Part shown: positions 27,419 to 36,491 of the stretch, piece by piece | Numbering within the stretch: the first letter of the stretch is position 1 | Layout: each line of letters starts with the position of its first letter | Origin: CAVVJA01 sp963801715 | GTDB lineage: Bacteria > Actinomycetota > Actinomycetes > Mycobacteriales > Jatrophihabitantaceae | Reading direction: 5' to 3' | DNA: 64,000 nucleotides | NCBI GenBank assembly: GCA_963801715.1 | Contig: CAWDGB010000002.1 | Location: 124,001-188,000 of the forward strand | Position numbers and translations under genes: made by a program | Notes under the pieces: model-generated | What the model was told of the DNA's origin: nothing | Database searches by the model: none | The model's input: the letters and a program-made list of their open reading frames with translations, nothing else

Positions 27419-27428
27419 TCACTCCGGT

Positions 27429-27448
27429 CGGCCCCTCGTCGCGGGCCG
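27429..27448 (+). promoter_or_regulatory. Hairpin in the leuA leader region
   Basis: CGGCCC / GGGCCG perfect 6-bp stem with an 8-nt loop, ten bases after the leader stop. The leader-coding segment itself contains GGCC-N7-GGCC, which could pair differently. No T-run follows, so whether this is a terminator or a ribosome-site sequestering stem is open. Confidence 0.45.
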
Positions 27449-27499
27449 CTCTGCTGCGCCGGCCGTTCAACCTACTGAACCTCCCAGGAGCAGCTCATC

Positions 27500-29227
27500 A
27501 TGAATGCCCAACAGCCTTCGGGAATGCCCTGCCACCGGTACCGGCCGTTCCCCACCGTCCATCTGCCCGATCGCCAGTGGCCGAACCGCACCATCACCGC
27601 GGCCCCGCGGTGGCTGTCCACCGATCTGCGCGACGGCAATCAAGCCCTGATCGACCCGATGAACAGCAGCCGGAAACGGGCCATGTTCGACCTCGTCGTT
27701 CGCCTGGGCTACAAGGAGATCGAGGTCGGCTTTCCGGCCGCGAGTCAGACCGATTTCGACTTCGTCCGGGAGCTCATCGAGACCGACCGGGTACCTGACG
27801 ACGTGCGCATCTCCGTGCTGACTCAAGCTCGCGAGGAACTGATCGAGCGGACTGTGCAGTCGCTGGTCGGCGCCAGGAAGGCCAGCGTCCATCTCTACAA
27901 CGCAGCCGCCCCGATGTTCCGGCGCGTCGTGTTCGGCTGGCCCGGCGACGGCCGGCCCGAATGCCGGACGGTCGCCACCCAGGGCACGCAGGCGGTACTC
28001 AAGTTCGCCGAGACGTATCTTCCGGACACGGACTTCGGTTACGAGTACTCACCAGAAATCTTCATGGACACGGAGGCCGACTTCGCGCTGGACATCTGCG
28101 AAGCGGTAATGGACGTGTGGCAGCCCGGACCGGACCGGGAGATCATCCTCAACCTGCCGTGCACCGTCGAGCGCAGCACGCCAAACGTCTACGCCGACCA
28201 GATCGAATGGATGAGCCGGAACCTCCCGCGGCGCGAGCACGTCGCCTTGTCCGTGCACACGCACAACGACCGTGGCACGGCTGTCGCCGACGCGGAACTG
28301 GCGATGCTGGCCGGAGCGGACCGAGTCGAAGGATGCCTGTTCGGCAACGGCGAGCGGTCGGGCAACGTCGACTTGGTGACACTGGGTCTGAACCTCTATA
28401 GCCAGGGCATCGACCCGCAGATCGACTTCAGCGATATCGACGAGATCCGTCGAACCGTGGAGTACTGCAACCGCATCGGCGTGCACGAACGGCATCCCTA
28501 CGTCGGGGACCTGGTCTACACGTCGTTCTCCGGATCGCACCAGGACGCGATCAAGAAGGGCTTCGACGCGCTGGAGCGCGCCGCCGCGGAGGCCGGGAAG
28601 CCCCTCCGCGAGATGCCGTGGCAGATGCCGTACTTGCCGATCGACCCGAAGGACGTCGGCCGGTCGTACGAGGCGGTCATTCGGGTGAACTCGCAGTCCG
28701 GCAAGGGCGGCGTTGCCTACCTGATGAAGATGGAGAACAAGCTCGACCTGCCGCGGCGGCTCCAGATCGAGTTCAGCCAGGTCATCCAACGGCACACCGA
28801 GGGTGCGGGCGGCGAGGTCGACGCCGCGCAGATGTGGCAGATCTTCACCGAGGAGTACCTGGCCCCGGGCGCGTTCGAGCTGATCAAGTTCTCCTCGACG
28901 AGCGACGAAAGCATCGAGCGGATCGCCAGCACCGTCAAGGCATTCGGCACGGTGTACGAGCTGGTCGGGGTGGGCAACGGTCCGATCGCGGCCTTCTGCG
29001 CCGCGATGTCCGACATCGACGTGGGTCTTGGCGGCACGCCGATCCGCGTCCTCGACTACGCGGAGCACGCACTCACGTCAGGTCGGGACGCGGAAGCCGC
29101 GGCTTATCTCGAGATCGAGGTGGGCGACAAGGTGCAGTGGGGCGTCGGCATCAGCGAATCGATCGTGCAGGCGTCATTGCGCGGTGTCGTCAGCGCGCTG
29201 AACCGATACGTGCGCGAGCGCGGGTAA
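27500..29227 (+). CDS. leuA: 2-isopropylmalate synthase
   Basis: First committed step of leucine synthesis: joins acetyl-CoA and 2-ketoisovalerate. 575 residues, LeuA2-type. Catalytic-barrel marks are STDLRDGNQALIDPM (40-54, metal Asp 45) and SVHTHNDRGTAVADAE (metal histidines). The C-terminal domain, from about residue 430 onward, is the leucine-binding regulatory domain. SD CAGGAGCAG before ATG. A Leu-rich leader peptide sits upstream. Confidence 0.96.
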   Translation: MNAQQPSGMPCHRYRPFPTVHLPDRQWPNRTITAAPRWLSTDLRDGNQALIDPMNSSRKRAMFDLVVRLGYKEIEVGFPAASQTDFDFVRELIETDRVPDDVRISVLTQAREELIERTVQSLVGARKASVHLYNAAAPMFRRVVFGWPGDGRPECRTVATQGTQAVLKFAETYLPDTDFGYEYSPEIFMDTEADFALDICEAVMDVWQPGPDREIILNLPCTVERSTPNVYADQIEWMSRNLPRREHVALSVHTHNDRGTAVADAELAMLAGADRVEGCLFGNGERSGNVDLVTLGLNLYSQGIDPQIDFSDIDEIRRTVEYCNRIGVHERHPYVGDLVYTSFSGSHQDAIKKGFDALERAAAEAGKPLREMPWQMPYLPIDPKDVGRSYEAVIRVNSQSGKGGVAYLMKMENKLDLPRRLQIEFSQVIQRHTEGAGGEVDAAQMWQIFTEEYLAPGAFELIKFSSTSDESIERIASTVKAFGTVYELVGVGNGPIAAFCAAMSDIDVGLGGTPIRVLDYAEHALTSGRDAEAAAYLEIEVGDKVQWGVGISESIVQASLRGVVSALNRYVRERG

Positions 29228-29304
29228 CGATCAGCCGATCCGCCGATCGGGTGGCGGGGCAAAGGGCCAGATCGGCCCCGTGATGTCCTGCCACTCGGGC
29301 GGGC

Positions 29305-30600
29305 TCACCCCGGTCGAGTCCGTCGGCCACGCGGGGGCGGCGGAGCCACCGGGATTGGACTGGGCCGTTCGCGACGCGACGCCAAAGCCATCCCGCCCAG
29401 CATGGCGAGAATGGCGATGCCGACCAGGGCTGCCACAGTCCCGGCCAGCACCGGCCCGGTGAAGGTGCCCGGCTCGGCGCCCTCCTCGAACTTCCCCGGC
29501 GGCGCGTTGGTCGTGGCCGCCGGCTGCGGCGCAGGCTCGCTGCTGGCCGCTGCCGCCCGGGCCTGCTCGCGGTCCAGGAACGGCGTCAGCGCGTCGTACA
29601 CCGGGTTGGCGGCATTAGCTGGTACCGCCGCGCGAATGGCCCGGCCGACTGCCAGCGAGCCATAGCCATAGGCGGGGTCGTGCGTCGGGGCACGATGGTT
29701 GAGCGTGGCGAGGACCCGGGTGACGATCTGTCGGCCCGTCAGTGACGGGTACTTCGACCAGACGAGAGCCAGCGCGGCCGACGTGATCGCCGTCGCCTGA
29801 CTGGTGCCGTCTCCGAGGTAGGCAGCTCCGGGAACGCGCCCGAGCGAGGCGATGCCTACGCCAGGAGCGACGAGCGTCAGGTAGGGGTGGCGTGAGGAGA
29901 ACGGGGGCACGATTCCGTGCGAGTCGACGGCACCGACGGACACCACTCCCAAGCAGACGCCCGGGTCCTCGACCGGACTGCGGATCTGACCAGAGTTGCC
30001 CCCCGCGGCAACCACGATCGCGCCGCGGGCGACCGCGTAGTCGATCGCGCTCTGCTCATCGGGCGGACACGGGACGGTGTCCTGGACCGGGTCCCGACGG
30101 CCGCCCAACGACATGCTGATGACCTTGGCGTGCTGATTTGCGGCCCACCGGATCGCGTCGGGAACGTGATCACTGACGCTGGCGTCCGAGGTCCCTTGGA
30201 TAGGGACGGCAATCGGCAGCACCCGGGCGTCCGGCGCCAAACCGGTGATGTCGAGCAGGGTTGGCCGGGCCACCATGATCGACGCCATGGCCGTCCCGTG
30301 CCCGAACATGTCCTGATCCCGGTCTGTGCGGCCGTCCCCCGCCGCGCCGCCGAAATCCTTGCCCGGCAGAATTTTTCCAGTCAGCTCGGGAAGCGCCGCA
30401 TTAACGCCGGTATCGATCTCGGCGATGGTGACGCCCTGGCCACGCGCACCCGCCGCCCAGAGCGCCGGCACGTTCCAGGCGTCGAACCACCACTCCGGCG
30501 CCATCGGCGGACCCGGTGCCGCCGCCGCCGAGCCAGGCGCGACCAGGCCCAGCCCGGCACACAGGGCAATGATCACGCTAAGCCGGGCGACTCGCATCAC
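29305..30600 (-). CDS. mycP: Mycosin, type VII secretion-associated subtilisin protease
   Basis: A 431-residue S8 protease of the MycP family. Signal peptide (1-28, ending SAAAAPG); catalytic Asp 63 (EIDTG), His 101 (GHGTAMAS), Ser 267 (GTSQATA); two cysteines (178 and 216) that probably form the usual disulfide; Pro/Ala linker; one TM helix at about 385-408; short basic tail. It would be anchored outside the membrane next to a type VII (ESX) system, yet no ecc or esx genes are in the window. GTG at 30600 or ATG at 30597. Confidence 0.9.
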   Translation of the reverse strand: MMRVARLSVIIALCAGLGLVAPGSAAAAPGPPMAPEWWFDAWNVPALWAAGARGQGVTIAEIDTGVNAALPELTGKILPGKDFGGAAGDGRTDRDQDMFGHGTAMASIMVARPTLLDITGLAPDARVLPIAVPIQGTSDASVSDHVPDAIRWAANQHAKVISMSLGGRRDPVQDTVPCPPDEQSAIDYAVARGAIVVAAGGNSGQIRSPVEDPGVCLGVVSVGAVDSHGIVPPFSSRHPYLTLVAPGVGIASLGRVPGAAYLGDGTSQATAITSAALALVWSKYPSLTGRQIVTRVLATLNHRAPTHDPAYGYGSLAVGRAIRAAVPANAANPVYDALTPFLDREQARAAAASSEPAPQPAATTNAPPGKFEEGAEPGTFTGPVLAGTVAALVGIAILAMLGGMALASRRERPSPIPVAPPPPRGRRTRPG

Positions 30601-30621
30601 GGCACGTCCCAGACGATCTCG

Positions 30622-31554
30622 TTAGGCGTGAGCGCAGACGCATGTGCTCGGATGGCAAGCGGGTAGCGGTTCACCTGCTTGGCCGCGCGCTGGTTGTCGA
30701 ACGTCAATTGCTGCGTAGCTGCCGGTGACCGGCACCTGGCCGGTCACCTCGATGCGGCCGTCGGCATCGGGCGCGACCGTCACCCTCACGTCCTGGATCT
30801 CGTCGTCGATGGCTCCGCGTACCGTGCCCGGAACGGCCCGGCCGCCCGTCGGCATCGGGCACAACGGATCTGGATCCGCGCTGCCAAGGCAGTTGCGAAG
30901 CGCGACGGCCACGGCATCAGACACCATCTTCTGTCCGACCGAGGTCACCGTGACCTCCAGTGCCGGCCGCTTCGAGTCCTCGAAGCGAACGATTCGCTGG
31001 GGGTCGGCGAGCTGTAGAGCCGGCGCGTCGAACGCGATGGGCACCGCCCCAGGGAATACCAACGGTCGGCCGGCCGGGACGACCGCGCCGGCCACCGAAG
31101 CCCGGTGTTGCGCGGTCTTTAGCGTCAGATCGACCGGAACTGCGGTTTTCGTCAATCGCCACGACCGGCCGTGCTTGATCACCGTCACGTCGTCGTCGAC
31201 GACGGAGGTGTCGCTCGCGAATGTGATCGCGTAGTGGACGCTGACCGTTGCCGTTTCGTGGTCTTGATCGACGGCAATGATCGATACCGGACTGATCCGG
31301 CCCACCTGCTGCTGGGCGCGCAATACCGGCCCGGTCAGCAGCTCACGGGGCCCATCCGGCAGAGCGCCGTAGCCCAGGGCCGCGCGTGCGTCTCCACGTG
31401 ACAACGCCGCGAAGTAGTTGCGCACCACCCGACCAGGACCGGCGGATGTGAAGTACCCGGTCACGGCCACGACTGTCCCGGCGAGCGTCAGCACGCACGC
31501 CGCACAGACCGCAACCCAGAACAGGGTCCTTCGTGAGGCCATCACGGTTGTCAC
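30622..31554 (-). CDS. Membrane-anchored extracellular protein next to mycosin
   Basis: A 310-residue protein with one N-terminal TM helix (about 12-34) and no lipobox. Residues 40-140 look like an NTF2/DUF4878-type fold (VVRNYFAALSRGDARAALGY; HYAITFASD; GRSWRLTKT). The remainder, with two cysteines (RNCLGS..DPLCPM), is unrecognised. GTG at 31554 overlaps the recR stop (GTGA); an ATG at 31542 is an alternative. It precedes mycosin by 21 bp, so a joint role at the cell surface is inferred. Confidence 0.75.
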   Translation of the reverse strand: MTTVMASRRTLFWVAVCAACVLTLAGTVVAVTGYFTSAGPGRVVRNYFAALSRGDARAALGYGALPDGPRELLTGPVLRAQQQVGRISPVSIIAVDQDHETATVSVHYAITFASDTSVVDDDVTVIKHGRSWRLTKTAVPVDLTLKTAQHRASVAGAVVPAGRPLVFPGAVPIAFDAPALQLADPQRIVRFEDSKRPALEVTVTSVGQKMVSDAVAVALRNCLGSADPDPLCPMPTGGRAVPGTVRGAIDDEIQDVRVTVAPDADGRIEVTGQVPVTGSYAAIDVRQPARGQAGEPLPACHPSTCVCAHA

Positions 31555-32147
31555 TCGACCCGCCGCCGCCCGGTGAAGGCTCGGCCGAGGGTCACCTCGT
31601 CCGCATACTCGAGATCACCGCCCACCGGCAACCCGCTCGCCAGCCGGGTGACGATGAGACCCATCGGCATGACGAGCCTGGCCAGGTAGGTCGCGGTGGC
31701 CTCCCCTTCCAGGTTGGGGTCGGTGGCGAGAATCAGCTCCTTCACAGTGCCGTCCCGCAGCCGCACCATCAGCTCCCGCACCCGAAGGTCGTCCGGACCC
31801 ACTCCGTCGATCGGGCTGATCGCCCCGCCCAGGACGTGGTAGCGGCCGCGGAACTCGCGAGTCCGCTCGACGGCCACGACGTCCTTCGGCTCCTCGACGA
31901 CGCAGATGATCGTTGCGTCCCGCCGCGGATCACGGCAGATCCGGCACTCCTCCGACTCCGCTACATTCCCGCAAGTACGGCAGAACCGCACTTCGGCCTT
32001 GACCCGTTGCAGGGTCGCGGCGAGCCGCTCGACGTCGACCGGGTCGGCGGCGAGCAGATGAAAGGCAATCCGTTGCGCGCTCTTGGGCCCGATGCCGGGC
32101 AGCCGGCCGAGCTCGTCGATCAGATCCTGGACGGCGCCTTCGTACAC
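31551..32147 (-). CDS. recR: Recombination protein RecR
   Basis: RecFOR-pathway gap-repair protein, 198 residues. Helix-hairpin-helix LGRLPGIGPKSAQRIAFHLL at the start, zinc finger CRTCGNVAESEECRICRD, Toprim domain CVVEEPKDVVAVE and ATDPNLEGEATA. GTG at 32145-32147 begins at the conserved VYEGAVQDLI; the longer frame runs into the upstream gene. Operon with YbaB 16 bp upstream. Confidence 0.96.
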   Translation of the reverse strand: MYEGAVQDLIDELGRLPGIGPKSAQRIAFHLLAADPVDVERLAATLQRVKAEVRFCRTCGNVAESEECRICRDPRRDATIICVVEEPKDVVAVERTREFRGRYHVLGGAISPIDGVGPDDLRVRELMVRLRDGTVKELILATDPNLEGEATATYLARLVMPMGLIVTRLASGLPVGGDLEYADEVTLGRAFTGRRRVE

Positions 32148-32163
32148 AGCGTGATTCCGGCCG

Positions 32164-32520
32164 TCAGAAGCCGGGCAGGCCCAGGCCGCCGAGTCCGCCG
32201 GCCCCACCGGTCAGGGGGCCCATCTTCTCCCCGGCCAACTCACCGGCTGCACGGTTGGCGTCGCGTATCGCGGCGACGACCAGGTCCTGCAAGGTCTCGA
32301 TATCGTCCGGATCGATCACCGTCGGCGAGATGGTGATCGCGATGAGTTCGCCAGAGCCAGTGACGGTGGCCGTGACGAGTCCACCCCCCGCGCTGCCCGT
32401 GACCCGCGCTTCGGCGAGCTCGGCCTGGGCGGCCTCCAGTTCCTGTTGCATCTTCTGGGCGCGCTTCATCAGCTGCTGCATGTTCGGTTGACCGCCGAAC
32501 CCGCTACCTCGGGAACTCAC
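32164..32520 (-). CDS. YbaB/EbfC nucleoid-associated protein
   Basis: A 118-residue DNA-binding protein. N-terminal Gly-rich part, helical NMQQLMKRAQKMQQELEAAQ, then VTGSAGGGLVTATVTGSGEL and a Gly/Leu-rich tail. It forms dimers that bind DNA. It lies directly upstream of recR as in most bacteria. dnaX, its usual partner, is absent here. Confidence 0.93.
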   Translation of the reverse strand: MSSRGSGFGGQPNMQQLMKRAQKMQQELEAAQAELAEARVTGSAGGGLVTATVTGSGELIAITISPTVIDPDDIETLQDLVVAAIRDANRAAGELAGEKMGPLTGGAGGLGGLGLPGF

Positions 32521-32566
32521 CTCGGCTCCTCTCGTCCGACCCTAGGGTAGTCGGCGAAGCAGAGCC

Positions 32567-32815
32567 TTACCTGCTGACCGCGGCTCGAAAGCGCGCCTCC
32601 TCGACCCGCCAGTACCCGTGCTCCCGACCGTCGATGAGGATGACCGGCACCCGGTCGGAGTATTCGGCCTGCCGAGCCGGGTCGGCGTCGACGTCTATCT
32701 CGGTATAGCCGAAGCCGACCTCTCCCGACAGCCGGCGCAGCAGTGCCTCCGCGTCCTCGCACAGGTGACAGCCGCTGCGGGTGACGAGGGTGACATGGTG
32801 GTCAGCTGCTGGCAT
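32567..32815 (-). CDS. Glutaredoxin-like protein
   Basis: An 82-residue thioredoxin-fold protein (DUF836-like) with redox motif CHLC at 16-19 in VTRSGCHLCEDAEALL and the cis-Pro VPVILIDG at about 55-62. It probably handles disulfide exchange, perhaps with mycothiol. Its 5' end overlaps the stop region of the AMP ligase by 14 bp on the same strand. Confidence 0.85.
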   Translation of the reverse strand: MPAADHHVTLVTRSGCHLCEDAEALLRRLSGEVGFGYTEIDVDADPARQAEYSDRVPVILIDGREHGYWRVEEARFRAAVSR

Positions 32816-34346
32816 CGGCAGACCTCGCCGGGCGTAGCCGCCATTTCATGACCTTGCCGGTGACGGTGTGGGGTAGGGCGTCGACGATCTCGATCCGGCG
32901 AGGCAGCTTGAACCGGGCCAATGATGTCGCAGCTTCGGAGAGGATCGTGTCCGGATCCAGCTGCGCGCCGGCCGCGGGCACGACGTACGCGAGCACCGTC
33001 TCGCCGGTTTCGTCGTCGTCCACACCAAGCACGGCAACTTCCGCGACGCCGGGCTGTATCGCCAGCGCAGCCTCGACCTCGGCCGGGTAGACGTTGAACC
33101 CGTTCACCACCACGAGTTCGGTGGTACGACCGACGAGGAGTAATTCCCCGTCCTCGTCCCACAATCCGATGTCACCGGTGGCGAACCAACCGTTGTCGTC
33201 CGGCCCGTCGGCGCCATCCGGCCAGTACCCGGAGAACAGATTGGGCCCGCGGACGATCAGCTGGCCCGGGTCGTCGTCGGTAATCGGCTCACCGTCTGGA
33301 TCGCGCAGCTCGACCTCGACACCGGGAAGTGGCCGCCCGATCGACCCAGGCTTCGCGTCTCCCGCATTCAGGGTGACGGCCGGGGCGCACTCGGTGAGGC
33401 CGTATCCCTCGAAGAGAACAACACCCTCCTGGGCATAGCGTTCGACGAGCGCGGGCGCGAGCGGGGCCGATCCGGACAATGCGAACCGGACGGTTGCGAA
33501 TCCACGCTGGAAGTCGGGATGTGCAAGCCACGCGGTGAACATTCCCGGCGCCCCGATCACGACGGTCACCCCCCGCTCGGCCATGGTGGCCAGCGTCTCG
33601 CCCGGATCGAATCGGCCGGCGAGCACGACCGTCGCACCGGCGTGCAAAGTCATGCCAAGGCCAACGTTGAGCCCGAAGATATGAAACAGCGGCACCGGCA
33701 CGTACCCGACATCGTCGCCGCGCATGAGCGGCGGCTGCACGGCGGCCATCTGCTCGAGGTTGGCGAGCAGGGCGGCGGCCGAGAGCATCGCGCCGCGTGG
33801 GCGACCACTGGTGCCGCTGGTGTACAGGACGACGGCGGTCTCGGGGCCGTGGCGGTCGCCGGCCGGATCTGGGCCGTTACCCTCAGCCAGCAAGTCGCCG
33901 AGCGTGGACCCATCGTCACCAGCCTCGCGCGTAGCCGCGATGACCCGGGCCACCGGCAAGCTCTCGCGCTCGCCCAATGCGGCGACCGAGTCGGTGACCA
34001 GGAGCGCCGCGCCGCAGTCGGACAGCACGTAGCGAAGCTCCGGCGTCGTATAGGCGGGGTTGACCGGCACCGCGATCAACCCGGCCCGCAGTGCACCGAG
34101 GTACAGGGCGCTGAACGGCGCGCCGGAGCTCACCTGGACGGCGACCCGGTCGCCGACGGAAAGCCCAGCCGCGAGGAGCCCGACCGCGGCCCGCGTAGTC
34201 GCCGCGTCCAGTTCGGCCCAGGTCAGCACGGTTGCGCCGTCGATCAGGGCGCGTTGCTCCGGACGTTCGGCCCGCCACCGTCGCACGAGCTCCGAGATCC
34301 CCATCACCGGATACTCAGCCTGCGCGCGGCCGGTCTCCGCGGTCAT
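32802..34346 (-). CDS. AMP-dependent synthetase/ligase (acyl-CoA synthetase-like)
   Basis: A 514-residue ANL-superfamily enzyme. ATP motif VLYTSGTSGRPRGAML, then GYGLTECAPAV, GWFATGDIGLWDEDGELLLVGR and the C-terminal Lys in HTVTGKVMKWRL. It activates a carboxylate, probably a fatty acid, as an adenylate and then CoA thioester. I start at ATG 34346, six bases after GGAGG; the upstream frame is not protein-like. Divergent from the SerB-like gene. Confidence 0.9.
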   Translation of the reverse strand: MTAETGRAQAEYPVMGISELVRRWRAERPEQRALIDGATVLTWAELDAATTRAAVGLLAAGLSVGDRVAVQVSSGAPFSALYLGALRAGLIAVPVNPAYTTPELRYVLSDCGAALLVTDSVAALGERESLPVARVIAATREAGDDGSTLGDLLAEGNGPDPAGDRHGPETAVVLYTSGTSGRPRGAMLSAAALLANLEQMAAVQPPLMRGDDVGYVPVPLFHIFGLNVGLGMTLHAGATVVLAGRFDPGETLATMAERGVTVVIGAPGMFTAWLAHPDFQRGFATVRFALSGSAPLAPALVERYAQEGVVLFEGYGLTECAPAVTLNAGDAKPGSIGRPLPGVEVELRDPDGEPITDDDPGQLIVRGPNLFSGYWPDGADGPDDNGWFATGDIGLWDEDGELLLVGRTTELVVVNGFNVYPAEVEAALAIQPGVAEVAVLGVDDDETGETVLAYVVPAAGAQLDPDTILSEAATSLARFKLPRRIEIVDALPHTVTGKVMKWRLRPARSADASS

Positions 34347-34417
34347 CGCTACCTCCGATCCGGGTCCTACACCCCGGTAGGCTGTGCACCTTAATTCATG
34401 CGCGCGGGAGGTCAGCC

Positions 34418-35341
34418 GTGGCGGGTGCCCGTCCGGACCCGGAAATCGGTGGAATCGAGTACCCGGAAGCGCAGGTACCTCCACAGCAGCCGCGCGGCGC
34501 TGCGTTCTTCGACGTCGACAACACCATGATGGTCGGCGCCTCAATCTTTCACTTCGCAAAGGGCTTGGCCGCGCGCAAGTTCTTCGATTGGCACGATCTC
34601 GTCCGCTTCACGGTGCGTCAGGCCAAGCTTCGCACCCGGGGCGAGTCGAAGGGCGACATGCATGCGACGCGGGATTCGGCGTTGGCGTTCGTTGCCGGCA
34701 AGAAAGTGACCGATGTCGTCGCACTGGGCGAAGAGATCTACGACGAGACCATGGCCGACAAGATCTGGTCCGGTACGCACGCCCTCGCCCGCGCCCACCT
34801 CGCCGCAGGTCGACAAGTCTGGTTGGTGACCGCGACCCCACAAGAGCTCGCCCAGATCATCGCCGACCGGTTGGGCCTGTCGGGCGCGCTCGGCACCGTC
34901 GCGGAGACCAGCGACGGCAAGTACACCGGATTGCTTGTCGGTGACGTGCTGCACGGCGCGGCCAAGGCCAACGCCGTCCAGGAGCTCGCCGCCCGAGAAG
35001 GGCTCGATCTCGCACAATGCACCGCCTACTCGGATTCGATCAACGACATGCCGATGCTCAGCCTGGTCGGCACTGCCGTGGCGGTGAACCCCGATTCCGC
35101 GCTGCGGGCCGAAGCGCGCGATCGGGATTGGGAGATTCGGGATTTCCGCACCGGACGGAAAGCGTTGAAGGTCGGTGTTCCGGTCGCGGTGGGCGCATCC
35201 GCACTCGCTGGCGGGGTCACAGCGGCCGTGACGATCCGCCGCCGTCAGCATCCGCAGGTGTCCAACCGGCGGCGGGCGGCGGCCCGTGGGCCGAACAAGG
35301 CGCGGCTGGCGGTCAGCGCCAGACGGACCGGCGCTGCATGA
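34418..35341 (+). CDS. HAD-IB phosphatase, SerB-like
   Basis: A 307-residue HAD-superfamily protein resembling M. tuberculosis SerB1 (Rv0505c). Motif I is FFDVDNTMM (DxDNT), motif II VTATPQE, motif III/IV KANAVQEL and YSDSINDMPML. It may dephosphorylate phosphoserine, but substrate assignment is uncertain. A single hydrophobic segment (about residues 258-280, VGVPVAVGASALAGGVTAAVT) and a basic tail are added at the C-terminus. GTG after GGGAGGTCA. Its 3' end overlaps the convergent acyltransferase by 29 bp. Confidence 0.87.
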   Translation: MAGARPDPEIGGIEYPEAQVPPQQPRGAAFFDVDNTMMVGASIFHFAKGLAARKFFDWHDLVRFTVRQAKLRTRGESKGDMHATRDSALAFVAGKKVTDVVALGEEIYDETMADKIWSGTHALARAHLAAGRQVWLVTATPQELAQIIADRLGLSGALGTVAETSDGKYTGLLVGDVLHGAAKANAVQELAAREGLDLAQCTAYSDSINDMPMLSLVGTAVAVNPDSALRAEARDRDWEIRDFRTGRKALKVGVPVAVGASALAGGVTAAVTIRRRQHPQVSNRRRAAARGPNKARLAVSARRTGAA

Positions 35342-36491
35342 GCAGCCGGTACAGCGTGCTCTGGATGATCTCGCGAACTCGATCGGTCAGCTCGAACACG
35401 AGCATCGGATCGTCCACGCCCTGCGCCCCGTAATCGGCCGTAGGAATCGGCTCGCCGAACTCGATGTACCACTTCACCGGCAACGGCAGCACTCCGAGCG
35501 GGCCCAACCACGGGAAGGTCGGCGTGAGCGGGAAGTACGGCAGATTCAGGACGCGTGCCAGGGTCTTCGCGTTGCCTAGGACGGGATAAACCTCTTCCGA
35601 CCCGACGATGGAGACCGGAATGATCGGCACGCCGGTACGCAGTGCGGCCGACACGAAACCGCCGCGACCGAACCGCTGGAGCTTGTACCGCTCACTGAAC
35701 GGCTTGCCGATGCCCTTGAAGCCCTCCGGCCAGACGCCGACCAGTTCCCCCTGATTGAGTAGGCGCTGGGCGTCGGCGTTGCACGCGAGCGTGCTGCCAG
35801 TCTTGCGGGCCAGTGGGCCGAGCACCGGCGTCGTGAACACCAGGTCCGCTCCGAGCATGCGGAGATACCGGTGATCCGGATGTGTCTCATGCACGGCAAT
35901 CGCCGTCATCGCACCGTCGATGGCCCACAGGCCGCCGGCGTGGTTTGCGACGAGAAGAGCGCCGCCCTCTCGTGGCAGGTTGTGGATCCCGATGACCTCG
36001 GTGCGAAACCAGGTGCGGTAGACCGGCCGCAGCAGCGGCACCAACACGTTCGCGGTGAGGTCCGGGTCGAAACCGAAATCGTCGACCTCGTACTCACCCG
36101 TGAGCCGGCGCCGCCAGAAGTCGAGTGCAATCGCGAGCTGTCGCTGCCAGACCGACGGCGGCGAACCGGCCGGCTGCTCGGGCGGTTCTACCCCGGCGGT
36201 CGTCTCGCCGAGTCCGGGATCGACGCTGGGCTGAGGCGGGGGATCCGGGCCCGCTCGCTCGGCACCTTCGGGCTCACGATCCGCGGCCGGACCAGGGGTG
36301 GCCGATGCCGTCTCGACCGAGCGCGACTCGGCCGGCGGAGGCTCGGCAAGCGGTGCCTCGGCCGGCGGGGGTTCGACCGGCCGCGCCGCGGCAGACCGGC
36401 GGCGCCGCGCCTCCGGTCTGCGGGGTTCGCTCGCTGAGTCGCCCGGATTCGACTTGGACGAAACCAGCCGTAGTGCGGGCGACTCATCCAC
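35313..36491 (-). CDS. Lysophospholipid acyltransferase family protein
   Basis: A PlsC-like glycerolipid acyltransferase of 392 residues (Rv0502 type). Acyltransferase motifs NHAGGLWAID (HxxxxD-like) and VWPEGFKGIGKPF, with IPIIPVSIVGSEE later. The first 125 residues are a low-complexity Pro/Glu/Ala tail. I start at GTG 36489-36491, which overlaps the epimerase stop by 8 bases; the longer frame would run well into that gene. Operon with the epimerase, as in M. tuberculosis. Confidence 0.88.
   Translation of the reverse strand: MDESPALRLVSSKSNPGDSASEPRRPEARRRRSAAARPVEPPPAEAPLAEPPPAESRSVETASATPGPAADREPEGAERAGPDPPPQPSVDPGLGETTAGVEPPEQPAGSPPSVWQRQLAIALDFWRRRLTGEYEVDDFGFDPDLTANVLVPLLRPVYRTWFRTEVIGIHNLPREGGALLVANHAGGLWAIDGAMTAIAVHETHPDHRYLRMLGADLVFTTPVLGPLARKTGSTLACNADAQRLLNQGELVGVWPEGFKGIGKPFSERYKLQRFGRGGFVSAALRTGVPIIPVSIVGSEEVYPVLGNAKTLARVLNLPYFPLTPTFPWLGPLGVLPLPVKWYIEFGEPIPTADYGAQGVDDPMLVFELTDRVREIIQSTLYRLLMQRRSVWR

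Noticed and set aside
35313..35341. Overlap of HAD and acyltransferase ends taken as an annotation error
   Set aside because: Both C-termini look natural and convergent 3' overlaps of this size are common in this genome.
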